Source of the DNA: Lepidodermella squamata
Lineage: Eukaryota; Gastrotricha
Assembly (NCBI GenBank): GCA_047495785.1
Contig: JBLDXI010000024.1
Location: 4,960,001-5,024,000 of the forward strand
DNA length: 64,000 nt
Reading direction: 5' to 3'
Positions 32,350-45,236 of the stretch are shown piece after piece; position 1 is the stretch's first letter, and each line of letters opens with the position of its first letter. A program made the position numbers and the translations under genes. The notes beneath the pieces were generated by a model. It had not been told where the DNA came from. It made no database searches and was given only the letters and a program-made list of their open reading frames with translations.

Positions 32350-34231
32350 AATTGCGCCACAGAAGCTCACGGCAGGCAGAACTAGCAGGAGGCTAAGGCC
32401 TAACAACGATTGGCCAAGGTCTGCGAACTTGGGTCCAGTTCGATGTGCAGTCATTAGAGTAGCGGACGCGATTTTATCCTTTACGGCTTTTGCAGCCGAC
32501 AAGCTTTTGTGATACACCAGCTTAACATTACCTCACCCCTCACGCGACCCGCGATAGCTCAGCTGGTAGAGCGGAGGACTGTAGATGCAACGCAGCTATC
32601 CTTAGGTCGGTGGTTCAAGTCCGCCTCGCGGGATCGATGACTTTTTTACAGCTGATGAGCCCGCAGAATCGGTTATTTTCGAGCCTCGAAGAAGCTTTGC
32701 CATCTTGCATCAGGCCCGTTGGTCTAGGGGTATGATTCTCGCTTTGGGTGCGAGAGGTCTCGGGTTCAAATCCCGGACGGGCCCAAGCTTTTTGATATAA
32801 TAGCCGAAGCGGCGGCATTACAAAAGGTGCATGCAATAAATAGCCTTCAGCAAGTAATGCTATCATAGCGGCATCGGTGGTTCAGTGGTAGAATTCTCGC
32901 CTGCCACGCGGGAGGCCCGGGTTCGATTCCCGGCCGATGCAAGCGACCCTGTTTTTGCATGAAAGCTTTGAGCAGCACCCGGCGAACAATGAAGCGCGGA
33001 AATTCAAAAGCAATGCCAACAGACTCCATGTCACCAAAATCCTTGGTAGTATAGTGGTTAGTATCCCCGCCTGTCACGCGGGAGACCAGGGTTCGATTCC
33101 CTGCCAAGGAGTCAGCTTTTTACATGCGGATTTGTGGATTTCAAGCAAATTTATTCAGTAATAACGTGCAAAAATGTTGATTGCCGCCCGATGTGGGGCT
33201 CGAACCCACGACCCTGGGATTAAGAGTCCCATGCTCTACCGACTGAGCTAACCGGGCTTAGCCGACATAGCTGATGACTAGGGCAGGTTCAAAGACCCAA
33301 ATCAGGCATGCGACACGAGTCAGAGACAGAGAGTGTGTAAAAACATTCGAGGCTGCCAGGAGTCGAACCTGGAATCTTCTGATCCGTAGTCAGACGCGTT
33401 GTCCATTGCGCCACAACCCCATCGTGTTGATTTAGCATCATATCGTTGATGATACGTACAGCGTTGTAGCACAGGAAAAAGCATAAAATGTATGTCAGAA
33501 GTGGGATTCGAACCCACGCCAGTAGAAACTGACTGCGACCTGAACGCAGCGCCTTGGACCGCTCGGCCATCCTGACGGGATGGTGGTATAGATTGATATC
33601 CCGCAGACGGCATTTCGCAAAGCCAGTAGAGCGTCGCCACAAAGTACTTAGTTTAATTACCTGTTGCCAATATAAAACTTAAACTAGCCAGCAATGTCGA
33701 TCAGGGTGTATCGTTGTTGAAACTGCTGAATGAGCACTCAAGTCGCTATGCCCGAGTGGTTAAGGGGTCTGACTAGAAATCAGATGCGGTCTCCGCGCGT
33801 AGGTTCAAATCCTACTGGCGACGACAGTTATTTTTGCAATATAACGACTGAAAGTCAGTTCTGCAATTAGTCTCCATAATATACAGTCCTCGCATTCATC
33901 AGGCGTCAGTGGTGTAACGGTCAGCATGGTTGCCTTCCAAGCAGCCGATCCGGGTTCGACTCCCGGCTGACGCACACGTTTTTAGCTCACACGTTTGAGA
34001 GCAGCAAACGCATTGCTAGTGACGAGATGAAAGCTTTCCTTTCCAAAAGCAGCGTTCGAGAGGTCCCATGGTGTAGCGGTTAGCACTCTGGACTCTGAAT
34101 CCAGCGACTCGAGTTCGATTCTCGATGGGACCTTGATCAGTTTTTTCAAACAAACATAGCTGGAACTCAACAGCTGGAAACTTGCGATCATAATATTTGT
34201 TACCATTCAAACCTTTTCTTTCACTAGCCTA
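30846..34231. repeat. Array unit 8 (20 tRNA genes, 3386 bp)
   Basis: Genes: Ala-CGC 30846-30917, Leu-CAA 31009-31092(-), Arg-TCG 31195-31267, Lys-TTT 31381-31453, Ala-AGC 31541-31613, Thr-AGT 31689-31760, Glu-TTC 31845-31916(-), Pro-CGG 31999-32070(-), Phe-GAA 32146-32218(-), Asn-GTT 32293-32366(-), Tyr-GTA 32548-32633, Pro-TGG 32713-32784, Gly-GCC 32871-32941, Asp-GTC 33040-33111, Lys-CTT 33185-33257(-), Arg-ACG 33348-33420(-), Leu-CAG 33493-33576(-), Ser-AGA 33742-33823, Gly-TCC 33903-33974, Gln-CTG 34062-34133. Glu has the C71 mismatch. Confidence 0.96.
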
Positions 34232-35697
34232 GGGGGCATAGCTCAGTGGTAGAGCGTCTCATTCGCATTGTGAAGGTCTCGGGTTCAATCCCCGATGCCT
34301 CCAGTTGGCACTTTTTTCGCGTAAATGTTGAGAAGTAACAGCCATAATACTGATGATATGAATCGGAAATAAGTCTAAGCATGCGAAAAAAGAGTGTCAG
34401 AAGTGGGGTTCGAACCCACGCCCTCTTTCGAGGACCAGATCTTGAGTCTGGCGCCTTAGACCGCTCGGCCATCCTGACCGTCTGACTGAATATTCAATTT
34501 GATTCAGATGAACCAGCGCGGGTTCAGCTTCGAGCATGCAATAAACCTCAAATCTTGTATAGGCTATACTTCATGTGACAGGCGCTGTGGCGAAATGGCT
34601 ATCGCGTCGGACTTCGGATCCGAAGATTGTGGGTTCGAGTCCCATCAGCGTCGTCCGCTTTTGTATTTTTGTTAGTTTCAGTAGGCTTCTGAAGCCATTT
34701 AAACAAATGTTTCGACAACTGCTTGCGTAAATTTAATCTGCCTGCAATCTACCACGCATTTCAAGGGCCTTCCTAGCTCAGTCGGTAGAGCATGTGACTT
34801 TTAATCACAGGGTCGGGGGTTCGAGTCCCCCGGAGGGCGCAAGCTTTTTCCTCAGTTGCTCGGTTTAGCTGCATTCGGCTGATTTCACCGCTTCGTCGAA
34901 TCACTTGCTTTGGCGTTAACTACGAAGGGGGATTAGCTCAAATGGTAGAGCGCTCGCTTAGCATGCGAGAGGTAACGGGATCGACGCCCGTATCCTCCAC
35001 AATTTTTTCTGCCTGTAGAAACGGTTTGTTCGCCGAAATGAGACGTCGTCCCTGAAATTCTAGCTGTCACCTTCGGCTCAGTAGCTTAGTGGTAGAGCGT
35101 CTGCCTAGTAAGCAGAAGATCGAGGGTTCGATCCCCCCCCCTGAGCCTGGTATTGGGTGAATTTTTTGAAAATAAAGCCACAAAACTTTGCCAGTCAGTT
35201 TTTATGTTGCAGGCGTGGAAATGATAAAAATGTTGCCTGACCGGGAATCGAACCCGGGCCGCCGCGGTGAAAGCGCGGAATCCTAACCACTAGACCATCA
35301 GGGAGATGATGACAACGAGACCACTGGACGTGGTGTTCATCTGTCATTCAGCGCTTTTCGCAGGTTGTCAAAGGTAAAAATGCGGCGGGCCCGTTCGGGA
35401 ATTGAACCCGAGACCTCTCGCACCCGAAGCGAGAATCATACCCCTAGACCAACGGGCCGGTGCTACGCTGCCGCTAGGAAGGCTCTACCTAAGCGTTCGT
35501 AATGACACTTGGGGTTACCAAAAACGTGGGGCACGCCGAGACCCGGGATCGAACCAGGGACCTTTAGATCTTCAGTCTAACGCTCTCCCAACTGAGCTAT
35601 CTCGGCTGTTATGTACAGCAGTGGTAAAGTTGATGCTTCGCTAGCTCATTGCAGGCTGTTATAGTTTGATCTAAAAATTGCGCTCCTGGGTGGGCTC

Positions 35698-35737
<40 letters not shown>

Positions 35738-37617
35738 AATTGCGCCACAGAAGCTCACGGCAGGCAGAACTAGCAGGAGGCTAAGGCCTAACAACGATTG
35801 GCCAAGGTCTGCGAACTTGGGTCCAGTTCGATGTGCAGTCATTAGAGTAGCGGACGCGATTTTATCCTTTACGGCTTTTGCAGCCGACAAGCTTTTGTGA
35901 TACACCAGCTTAACATTACCTCACCCCTCACGCGACCCGCGATAGCTCAGCTGGTAGAGCGGAGGACTGTAGATGCAACGCAGCTATCCTTAGGTCGGTG
36001 GTTCAAGTCCGCCTCGCGGGATCGATGACTTTTTTACAGCTGATGAGCCCGCAGAATCGGTTATTTTCGAGCCTCGAAGAAGCTTTGCCATCTTGCATCA
36101 GGCCCGTTGGTCTAGGGGTATGATTCTCGCTTTGGGTGCGAGAGGTCTCGGGTTCAAATCCCGGACGGGCCCAAGCTTTTTGATATAATAGCCGAAGCGG
36201 CGGCATTACAAAAGGTGCATGCAATAAATAGCCTTCAGCAAGTAATGCTATCATAGCGGCATCGGTGGTTCAGTGGTAGAATTCTCGCCTGCCACGCGGG
36301 AGGCCCGGGTTCGATTCCCGGCCGATGCAAGCGACCCTGTTTTTGCATGAAAGCTTTGAGCAGCACCCGGCGAACAATGAAGCGCGGAAATTCAAAAGCA
36401 ATGCCAACAGACTCCATGTCACCAAAATCCTTGGTAGTATAGTGGTTAGTATCCCCGCCTGTCACGCGGGAGACCAGGGTTCGATTCCCTGCCAAGGAGT
36501 CAGCTTTTTACATGCGGATTTGTGGATTTCAAGCAAATTTATTCAGTAATAACGTGCAAAAATGTTGATTGCCGCCCGATGTGGGGCTCGAACCCACGAC
36601 CCTGGGATTAAGAGTCCCATGCTCTACCGACTGAGCTAACCGGGCTTAGCCGACATAGCTGATGACTAGGGCAGGTTCAAAGACCCAAATCAGGCATGCG
36701 ACACGAGTCAGAGACAGAGAGTGTGTAAAAACATTCGAGGCTGCCAGGAGTCGAACCTGGAATCTTCTGATCCGTAGTCAGACGCGTTGTCCATTGCGCC
36801 ACAACCCCATCGTGTTGATTTAGCATCATATCGTTGATGATACGTACAGCGTTGTAGCACAGGAAAAAGCATAAAATGTATGTCAGAAGTGGGATTCGAA
36901 CCCACGCCAGTAGAAACTGACTGCGACCTGAACGCAGCGCCTTGGACCGCTCGGCCATCCTGACGGGATGGTGGTATAGATTGATATCCCGCAGACGGCA
37001 TTTCGCAAAGCCAGTAGAGCGTCGCCACAAAGTACTTAGTTTAATTACCTGTTGCCAATATAAAACTTAAACTAGCCAGCAATGTCGATCAGGGTGTATC
37101 GTTGTTGAAACTGCTGAATGAGCACTCAAGTCGCTATGCCCGAGTGGTTAAGGGGTCTGACTAGAAATCAGATGCGGTCTCCGCGCGTAGGTTCAAATCC
37201 TACTGGCGACGACAGTTATTTTTGCAATATAACGACTGAAAGTCAGTTCTGCAATTAGTCTCCATAATACAGTCCTCGCATTCATCAGGCGTCAGTGGTG
37301 TAACGGTCAGCATGGTTGCCTTCCAAGCAGCCGATCCGGGTTCGACTCCCGGCTGACGCACACGTTTTTAGCTCACACGTTTGAGAGCAGCAAACGCATT
37401 GCTAGTGACGAGATGAAAGCTTTCCTTTCCAAAAGCAGCGTTCGAGAGGTCCCATGGTGTAGCGGTTAGCACTCTGGACTCTGAATCCAGCGACTCGAGT
37501 TCGATTCTCGATGGGACCTTGATCAGTTTTTTCAAACAAACATAGCTGGAACTCAACAGCTGGAAACTTGCGATCATAATATTTGTTACCATTCAAACCT
37601 TTTCTTTCACTAGCCTA
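34232..37617. repeat. Array unit 9 (20 tRNA genes, 3386 bp)
   Basis: Genes: Ala-CGC 34232-34303, Leu-CAA 34395-34478(-), Arg-TCG 34581-34653, Lys-TTT 34767-34839, Ala-AGC 34927-34999, Thr-AGT 35075-35148, Glu-TTC 35233-35304(-), Pro-CGG 35387-35458(-), Phe-GAA 35534-35606(-), Asn-GTT 35681-35754(-), Tyr-GTA 35936-36021, Pro-TGG 36101-36172, Gly-GCC 36259-36329, Asp-GTC 36428-36499, Lys-CTT 36573-36645(-), Arg-ACG 36736-36808(-), Leu-CAG 36881-36964(-), Ser-AGA 37130-37211, Gly-TCC 37289-37360, Gln-CTG 37448-37519. First unit with nine C in Thr; Glu has C71; lacks the TA insert after Ser. Confidence 0.96.
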
Positions 37618-38460
37618 GGGGGCATAGCTCAGTGGTAGAGCGTCTCATTCGCATTGTGAAGGTCTCGGGTTCAATCCCCGATGCCTCCAGTTGGCACTTT
37701 TTTCGCGTAAATGTTGAGAAGTAACAGCCATAATACTGATGATATGAATCGGAAATAAGTCTAAGCATGCGAAAAAAGAGTGTCAGAAGTGGGGTTCGAA
37801 CCCACGCCCTCTTTCGAGGACCAGATCTTGAGTCTGGCGCCTTAGACCGCTCGGCCATCCTGACCGTCTGACTGAATATTCAATTTGATTCAGATGAACC
37901 AGCGCGGGTTCAGCTTCGAGCATGCAATAAACCTCAAATCTTGTATAGGCTATACTTCATGTGACAGGCGCTGTGGCGAAATGGCTATCGCGTCGGACTT
38001 CGGATCCGAAGATTGTGGGTTCGAGTCCCATCAGCGTCGTCCGCTTTTGTACTTTTGTTAGTTTCAGTAGGCTTCTGAAGCCATTTAAACAAATGTTTCG
38101 ACAACTGCTTGCGTAAATTTAATCTGCCTGCAATCTACCACGCATTTCAAGGGCCTTCCTAGCTCAGTCGGTAGAGCATGTGACTTTTAATCACAGGGTC
38201 GGGGGTTCGAGTCCCCCGGAGGGCGCAAGCTTTTTCCTCAGTTGCTCGGTTTAGCTGCATTCGGCTGATTTCACCGCTTCGTCGAATCACTTGCTTTGGC
38301 GTTAACTACGAAGGGGGATTAGCTCAAATGGTAGAGCGCTCGCTTAGCATGCGAGAGGTAACGGGATCGACGCCCGTATCCTCCACAATTTTTTCTGCCT
38401 GTAGAAACGGTTTGTTCGCCGAAATGAGACGTCGTCCCTGAAATTCTAGCTGTCACCTTC
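37618..38460. repeat. Array unit 10, 843-bp short unit (5 tRNA genes)
   Basis: Genes: Ala-CGC 37618-37689, Leu-CAA 37781-37864(-), Arg-TCG 37967-38039, Lys-TTT 38153-38225, Ala-AGC 38313-38385. At the Thr gene the sequence jumps back to the middle of Ala-CGC, so the next 3.4 kb repeats the Leu-CAA to Thr segment. The break lies in the Thr/Ala chimera at 38461-38532. Confidence 0.95.
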
Positions 38461-38532
38461 GGCTCAGTAGCTTAGTGGTAGAGCGTCTCATTCGCATTGT
38501 GAAGGTCTCGGGTTCAATCCCCGATGCCTCCA
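38461..38532 (+). pseudogene. Chimeric tRNA: Thr(AGT) 5' part joined to Ala(CGC) 3' part
   Basis: The first 28 nt match Thr-AGT (5' acceptor GGCTCAG and D arm); the rest matches Ala-CGC (anticodon CGC, T arm, 3' acceptor TGCCTCC, A73). The two parents share AGTGGTAGAGCGTCT, and the junction lies inside this 15-nt stretch (38474-38488). The acceptor strands do not pair beyond the first two bases, so a normal tRNA is unlikely. The internal A and B boxes and the T6 terminator are intact, so it could still be transcribed. Confidence 0.92.
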
Positions 38533-39926
38533 GTTGGCACTTTTTTCGCGTAAATGTTGAGAAGTAACAGCCATAATACTGATGATATGAATCGGAAATA
38601 AGTCTAAGCATGCGAAAAAAGAGTGTCAGAAGTGGGGTTCGAACCCACGCCCTCTTTCGAGGACCAGATCTTGAGTCTGGCGCCTTAGACCGCTCGGCCA
38701 TCCTGACCGTCTGACTGAATATTCAATTTGATTCAGATGAACCAGCGCGGGTTCAGCTTCGAGCATGCAATAAACCTCAAATCTTGTATAGGCTATACTT
38801 CATGTGACAGGCGCTGTGGCGAAATGGCTATCGCGTCGGACTTCGGATCCGAAGATTGTGGGTTCGAGTCCCATCAGCGTCGTCCGCTTTTGTACTTTTG
38901 TTAGTTTCAGTAGGCTTCTGAAGCCATTTAAACAAATGTTTCGACAACTGCTTGCGTAAATTTAATCTGCCTGCAATCTACCACGCATTTCAAGGGCCTT
39001 CCTAGCTCAGTCGGTAGAGCATGTGACTTTTAATCACAGGGTCGGGGGTTCGAGTCCCCCGGAGGGCGCAAGCTTTTTCCTCAGTTGCTCGGTTTAGCTG
39101 CATTCGGCTGATTTCACCGCTTCGTCGAATCACTTGCTTTGGCGTTAACTACGAAGGGGGATTAGCTCAAATGGTAGAGCGCTCGCTTAGCATGCGAGAG
39201 GTAACGGGATCGACGCCCGTATCCTCCACAATTTTTTCTGCCTGTAGAAACGGTTTGTTCGCCGAAATGAGACGTCGTCCCTGAAATTCTAGCTGTCACC
39301 TTCGGCTCAGTAGCTTAGTGGTAGAGCGTCTGCCTAGTAAGCAGAAGATCGAGGGTTCGATCCCCCCCCCTGAGCCTGGTATTGGGTGAATTTTTTGAAA
39401 ATAAAGCCACAAAACTTTGCCAGTCAGTTTTTATGTTGCAGGCGTGGAAATGATAAAAATGTTGCCTGACCGGGAATCGAACCCGGGCCGCCGCGGTGAA
39501 AGCGCGGAATCCTAACCACTAGACCATCAGGGAGATGATGACAACGAGACCACTGGACGTGGTGTTCATCTGTCATTCAGCGCTTTTCGCAGGTTGTCAA
39601 AGGTAAAAATGCGGCGGGCCCGTTCGGGAATTGAACCCGAGACCTCTCGCACCCGAAGCGAGAATCATACCCCTAGACCAACGGGCCGGTGCTACGCTGC
39701 CGCTAGGAAGGCTCTACCTAAGCGTTCGTAATGACACTTGGGGTTACCAAAAACGTGGGGCACGCCGAGACCCGGGATCGAACCAGGGACCTTTAGATCT
39801 TCAGTCTAACGCTCTCCCAACTGAGCTATCTCGGCTGTTATGTACAGCAGTGGTAAAGTTGATGCTTCGCTAGCTCATTGCAGGCTGTTATAGTTTGATC
39901 TAAAAATTGCGCTCCTGGGTGGGCTC

Positions 39927-39966
<40 letters not shown>

Positions 39967-41848
39967 AATTGCGCCACAGAAGCTCACGGCAGGCAGAACT
40001 AGCAGGAGGCTAAGGCCTAACAACGATTGGCCAAGGTCTGCGAACTTGGGTCCAGTTCGATGTGCAGTCATTAGAGTAGCGGACGCGATTTTATCCTTTA
40101 CGGCTTTTGCAGCCGACAAGCTTTTGTGATACACCAGCTTAACATTACCTCACCCCTCACGCGACCCGCGATAGCTCAGCTGGTAGAGCGGAGGACTGTA
40201 GATGCAACGCAGCTATCCTTAGGTCGGTGGTTCAAGTCCGCCTCGCGGGATCGATGACTTTTTTACAGCTGATGAGCCCGCAGAATCGGTTATTTTCGAG
40301 CCTCGAAGAAGCTTTGCCATCTTGCATCAGGCCCGTTGGTCTAGGGGTATGATTCTCGCTTTGGGTGCGAGAGGTCTCGGGTTCAAATCCCGGACGGGCC
40401 CAAGCTTTTTGATATAATAGCCGAAGCGGCGGCATTACAAAAGGTGCATGCAATAAATAGCCTTCAGCAAGTAATGCTATCATAGCGGCATCGGTGGTTC
40501 AGTGGTAGAATTCTCGCCTGCCACGCGGGAGGCCCGGGTTCGATTCCCGGCCGATGCAAGCGACCCTGTTTTTGCATGAAAGCTTTGAGCAGCACCCGGC
40601 GAACAATGAAGCGCGGAAATTCAAAAGCAATGCCAACAGACTCCATGTCACCAAAATCCTTGGTAGTATAGTGGTTAGTATCCCCGCCTGTCACGCGGGA
40701 GACCAGGGTTCGATTCCCTGCCAAGGAGTCAGCTTTTTACATGCGGATTTGTGGATTTCAAGCAAATTTATTCAGTAATAACGTGCAAAAATGTTGATTG
40801 CCGCCCGATGTGGGGCTCGAACCCACGACCCTGGGATTAAGAGTCCCATGCTCTACCGACTGAGCTAACCGGGCTTAGCCGACATAGCTGATGACTAGGG
40901 CAGGTTCAAAGACCCAAATCAGGCATGCGACACGAGTCAGAGACAGAGAGTGTGTAAAAACATTCGAGGCTGCCAGGAGTCGAACCTGGAATCTTCTGAT
41001 CCGTAGTCAGACGCGTTGTCCATTGCGCCACAACCCCATCGTGTTGATTTAGCATCATATCGTTGATGATGCGTACAGCGTTGTAGCACAGGAAAAAGCA
41101 TAAAATGTATGTCAGAAGTGGGATTCGAACCCACGCCAGTAGAAACTGACTGCGACCTGAACGCAGCGCCTTGGACCGCTCGGCCATCCTGACGGGATGG
41201 TGGTATAGATTGATATCCCGCAGACGGCATTTCGCAAAGCCAGTAGAGCGTCGCCACAAAGTACTTAGTTTAATTACCTGTTGCCAATATAAAACTTAAA
41301 CTAGCCAGCAATGTCGATCAGGGTGTATCGTTGTTGAAACTGCTGAATGAGCACTCAAGTCGCTATGCCCGAGTGGTTAAGGGGTCTGACTAGAAATCAG
41401 ATGCGGTCTCCGCGCGTAGGTTCAAATCCTACTGGCGACGACAGTTATTTTTGCAATATAACGACTGAAAGTCAGTTCTGCAATTAGTCTCCATAATATA
41501 CAGTCCTCGCATTCATCAGGCGTCAGTGGTGTAACGGTCAGCATGGTTGCCTTCCAAGCAGCCGATCCGGGTTCGACTCCCGGCTGACGCACACGTTTTT
41601 AGCTCACACGTTTGAGAGCAGCAAACGCATTGCTAGTGACGAGATGAAAGCTTTCCTTTCCAAAAGCAGCGTTCGAGAGGTCCCATGGTGTAGCGGTTAG
41701 CACTCTGGACTCTGAATCCAGCGACTCGAGTTCGATTCTCGATGGGACCTTGATCAGTTTTTTCAAACAAACATAGCTGGAACTCAACAGCTGGAAACTT
41801 GGGATCATAATATTTGTTACCATTCAAACCTTTTCTTTCACTAGCCTA
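38533..41848. repeat. Array unit 10b (19 tRNA genes, no Ala-CGC)
   Basis: Genes: Leu-CAA 38624-38707(-), Arg-TCG 38810-38882, Lys-TTT 38996-39068, Ala-AGC 39156-39228, Thr-AGT 39304-39377, Glu-TTC 39462-39533(-), Pro-CGG 39616-39687(-), Phe-GAA 39763-39835(-), Asn-GTT 39910-39983(-), Tyr-GTA 40165-40250, Pro-TGG 40330-40401, Gly-GCC 40488-40558, Asp-GTC 40657-40728, Lys-CTT 40802-40874(-), Arg-ACG 40965-41037(-), Leu-CAG 41110-41193(-), Ser-AGA 41359-41440, Gly-TCC 41520-41591, Gln-CTG 41679-41750. Its Ala-CGC position is taken by the chimera. Thr has nine C and Glu has C71. Confidence 0.95.
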
Positions 41849-43314
41849 GGGGGCATAGCTCAGTGGTAGAGCGTCTCATTCGCATTGTGAAGGTCTCGGG
41901 TTCAATCCCCGATGCCTCCAGTTGGCACTTTTTTCGCGTAAATGTTGAGAAGTAACAGCCATAATACTGATGATATGAATCGGAAATAAGTCTAAGCATG
42001 CGAAAAAAGAGTGTCAGAAGTGGGGTTCGAACCCACGCCCTCTTTCGAGGACCAGATCTTGAGTCTGGCGCCTTAGACCGCTCGGCCATCCTGACCGTCT
42101 GACTGAATATTCAATTTGATTCAGATGAACCAGCGCGGGTTCAGCTTCGAGCATGCAATAAACCTCAAATCTTGTATAGGCTATACTTCATGTGACAGGC
42201 GCTGTGGCGAAATGGCTATCGCGTCGGACTTCGGATCCGAAGATTGTGGGTTCGAGTCCCATCAGCGTCGTCCGCTTTTGTACTTTTGTTAGTTTCAGTA
42301 GGCTTCTGAAGCCATTTAAACAAATGTTTCGACAACTGCTTGCGTAAATTTAATCTGCCTGCAATCTACCACGCATTTCAAGGGCCTTCCTAGCTCAGTC
42401 GGTAGAGCATGTGACTTTTAATCACAGGGTCGGGGGTTCGAGTCCCCCGGAGGGCGCAAGCTTTTTCCTCAGTTGCTCGGTTTAGCTGCATTCGGCTGAT
42501 TTCACCGCTTCGTCGAATCACTTGCTTTGGCGTTAACTACGAAGGGGGATTAGCTCAAATGGTAGAGCGCTCGCTTAGCATGCGAGAGGTAACGGGATCG
42601 ACGCCCGTATCCTCCACAATTTTTTCTGCCTGTAGAAACGGTTTGTTCGCCGAAATGAGACGTCGTCCCTGAAATTCTAGCTGTCACCTTCGGCTCAGTA
42701 GCTTAGTGGTAGAGCGTCTGCCTAGTAAGCAGAAGATCGAGGGTTCGATCCCCCCCCCTGAGCCTGGTATTGGGTGAATTTTTTGAAAATAAAGCCACAA
42801 AACTTTGCCAGTCAGTTTTTATGTTGCAGGCGTGGAAATGATAAAAATGTTGCCTGACCGGGAATCGAACCCGGGCCGCCGCGGTGAAAGCGCGGAATCC
42901 TAACCACTAGACCATCAGGGAGATGATGACAACGAGACCACTGGACGTGGTGTTCATCTGTCATTCAGCGCTTTTCGCAGGTTGTCAAAGGTAAAAATGC
43001 GGCGGGCCCGTTCGGGAATTGAACCCGAGACCTCTCGCACCCGAAGCGAGAATCATACCCCTAGACCAACGGGCCGGTGCTACGCTGCCGCTAGGAAGGC
43101 TCTACCTAAGCGTTCGTAATGACACTTGGGGTTACCAAAAACGTGGGGCACGCCGAGACCCGGGATCGAACCAGGGACCTTTAGATCTTCAGTCTAACGC
43201 TCTCCCAACTGAGCTATCTCGGCTGTTATGTACAGCAGTGGTAAAGTTGATGCTTCGCTAGCTCATTGCAGGCTGTTATAGTTTGATCTAAAAATTGCGC
43301 TCCTGGGTGGGCTC

Positions 43315-43354
<40 letters not shown>

Positions 43355-45236
43355 AATTGCGCCACAGAAGCTCACGGCAGGCAGAACTAGCAGGAGGCTA
43401 AGGCCTAACAACGATTGGCCAAGGTCTGCGAACTTGGGTCCAGTTCGATGTGCAGTCATTAGAGTAGCGGACGCGATTTTATCCTTTACGGCTTTTGCAG
43501 CCGACAAGCTTTTGTGATACACCAGCTTAACATTACCTCACCCCTCACGCGACCCGCGATAGCTCAGCTGGTAGAGCGGAGGACTGTAGATGCAACGCAG
43601 CTATCCTTAGGTCGGTGGTTCAAGTCCGCCTCGCGGGATCGATGACTTTTTTACAGCTGATGAGCCCGCAGAATCGGTTATTTTCGAGCCTCGAAGAAGC
43701 TTTGCCATCTTGCATCAGGCCCGTTGGTCTAGGGGTATGATTCTCGCTTTGGGTGCGAGAGGTCTCGGGTTCAAATCCCGGACGGGCCCAAGCTTTTTGA
43801 TATAATAGCCGAAGCGGCGGCATTACAAAAGGTGCATGCAATAAATAGCCTTCAGCAAGTAATGCTATCATAGCGGCATCGGTGGTTCAGTGGTAGAATT
43901 CTCGCCTGCCACGCGGGAGGCCCGGGTTCGATTCCCGGCCGATGCAAGCGACCCTGTTTTTGCATGAAAGCTTTGAGCAGCACCCGGCGAACAATGAAGC
44001 GCGGAAATTCAAAAGCAATGCCAACAGACTCCATGTCACCAAAATCCTTGGTAGTATAGTGGTTAGTATCCCCGCCTGTCACGCGGGAGACCAGGGTTCG
44101 ATTCCCTGCCAAGGAGTCAGCTTTTTACATGCGGATTTGTGGATTTCAAGCAAATTTATTCAGTAATAACGTGCAAAAATGTTGATTGCCGCCCGATGTG
44201 GGGCTCGAACCCACGACCCTGGGATTAAGAGTCCCATGCTCTACCGACTGAGCTAACCGGGCTTAGCCGACATAGCTGATGACTAGGGCAGGTTCAAAGA
44301 CCCAAATCAGGCATGCGACACGAGTCAGAGACAGAGAGTGTGTAAAAACATTCGAGGCTGCCAGGAGTCGAACCTGGAATCTTCTGATCCGTAGTCAGAC
44401 GCGTTGTCCATTGCGCCACAACCCCATCGTGTTGATTTAGCATCATATCGTTGATGATGCGTACAGCGTTGTAGCACAGGAAAAAGCATAAAATGTATGT
44501 CAGAAGTGGGATTCGAACCCACGCCAGTAGAAACTGACTGCGACCTGAACGCAGCGCCTTGGACCGCTCGGCCATCCTGACGGGATGGTGGTATAGATTG
44601 ATATCCCGCAGACGGCATTTCGCAAAGCCAGTAGAGCGTCGCCACAAAGTACTTAGTTTAATTACCTGTTGCCAATATAAAACTTAAACTAGCCAGCAAT
44701 GTCGATCAGGGTGTATCGTTGTTGAAACTGCTGAATGAGCACTCAAGTCGCTATGCCCGAGTGGTTAAGGGGTCTGACTAGAAATCAGATGCGGTCTCCG
44801 CGCGTAGGTTCAAATCCTACTGGCGACGACAGTTATTTTTGCAATATAACGACTGAAAGTCAGTTCTGCAATTAGTCTCCATAATATACAGTCCTCGCAT
44901 TCATCAGGCGTCAGTGGTGTAACGGTCAGCATGGTTGCCTTCCAAGCAGCCGATCCGGGTTCGACTCCCGGCTGACGCACACGTTTTTAGCTCACACGTT
45001 TGAGAGCAGCAAACGCATTGCTAGTGACGAGATGAAAGCTTTCCTTTCCAAAAGCAGCGTTCGAGAGGTCCCATGGTGTAGCGGTTAGCACTCTGGACTC
45101 TGAATCCAGCGACTCGAGTTCGATTCTCGATGGGACCTTGATCAGTTTTTTCAAACAAACATAGCTGGAACTCAACAGCTGGAAACTTGCGATCATAATA
45201 TTTGTTACCATTCAAACCTTTTCTTTCACTAGCCTA
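41849..45236. repeat. Array unit 11 (20 tRNA genes, 3388 bp)
   Basis: Genes: Ala-CGC 41849-41920, Leu-CAA 42012-42095(-), Arg-TCG 42198-42270, Lys-TTT 42384-42456, Ala-AGC 42544-42616, Thr-AGT 42692-42765, Glu-TTC 42850-42921(-), Pro-CGG 43004-43075(-), Phe-GAA 43151-43223(-), Asn-GTT 43298-43371(-), Tyr-GTA 43553-43638, Pro-TGG 43718-43789, Gly-GCC 43876-43946, Asp-GTC 44045-44116, Lys-CTT 44190-44262(-), Arg-ACG 44353-44425(-), Leu-CAG 44498-44581(-), Ser-AGA 44747-44828, Gly-TCC 44908-44979, Gln-CTG 45067-45138. Thr has nine C and Glu has C71. Confidence 0.96.
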
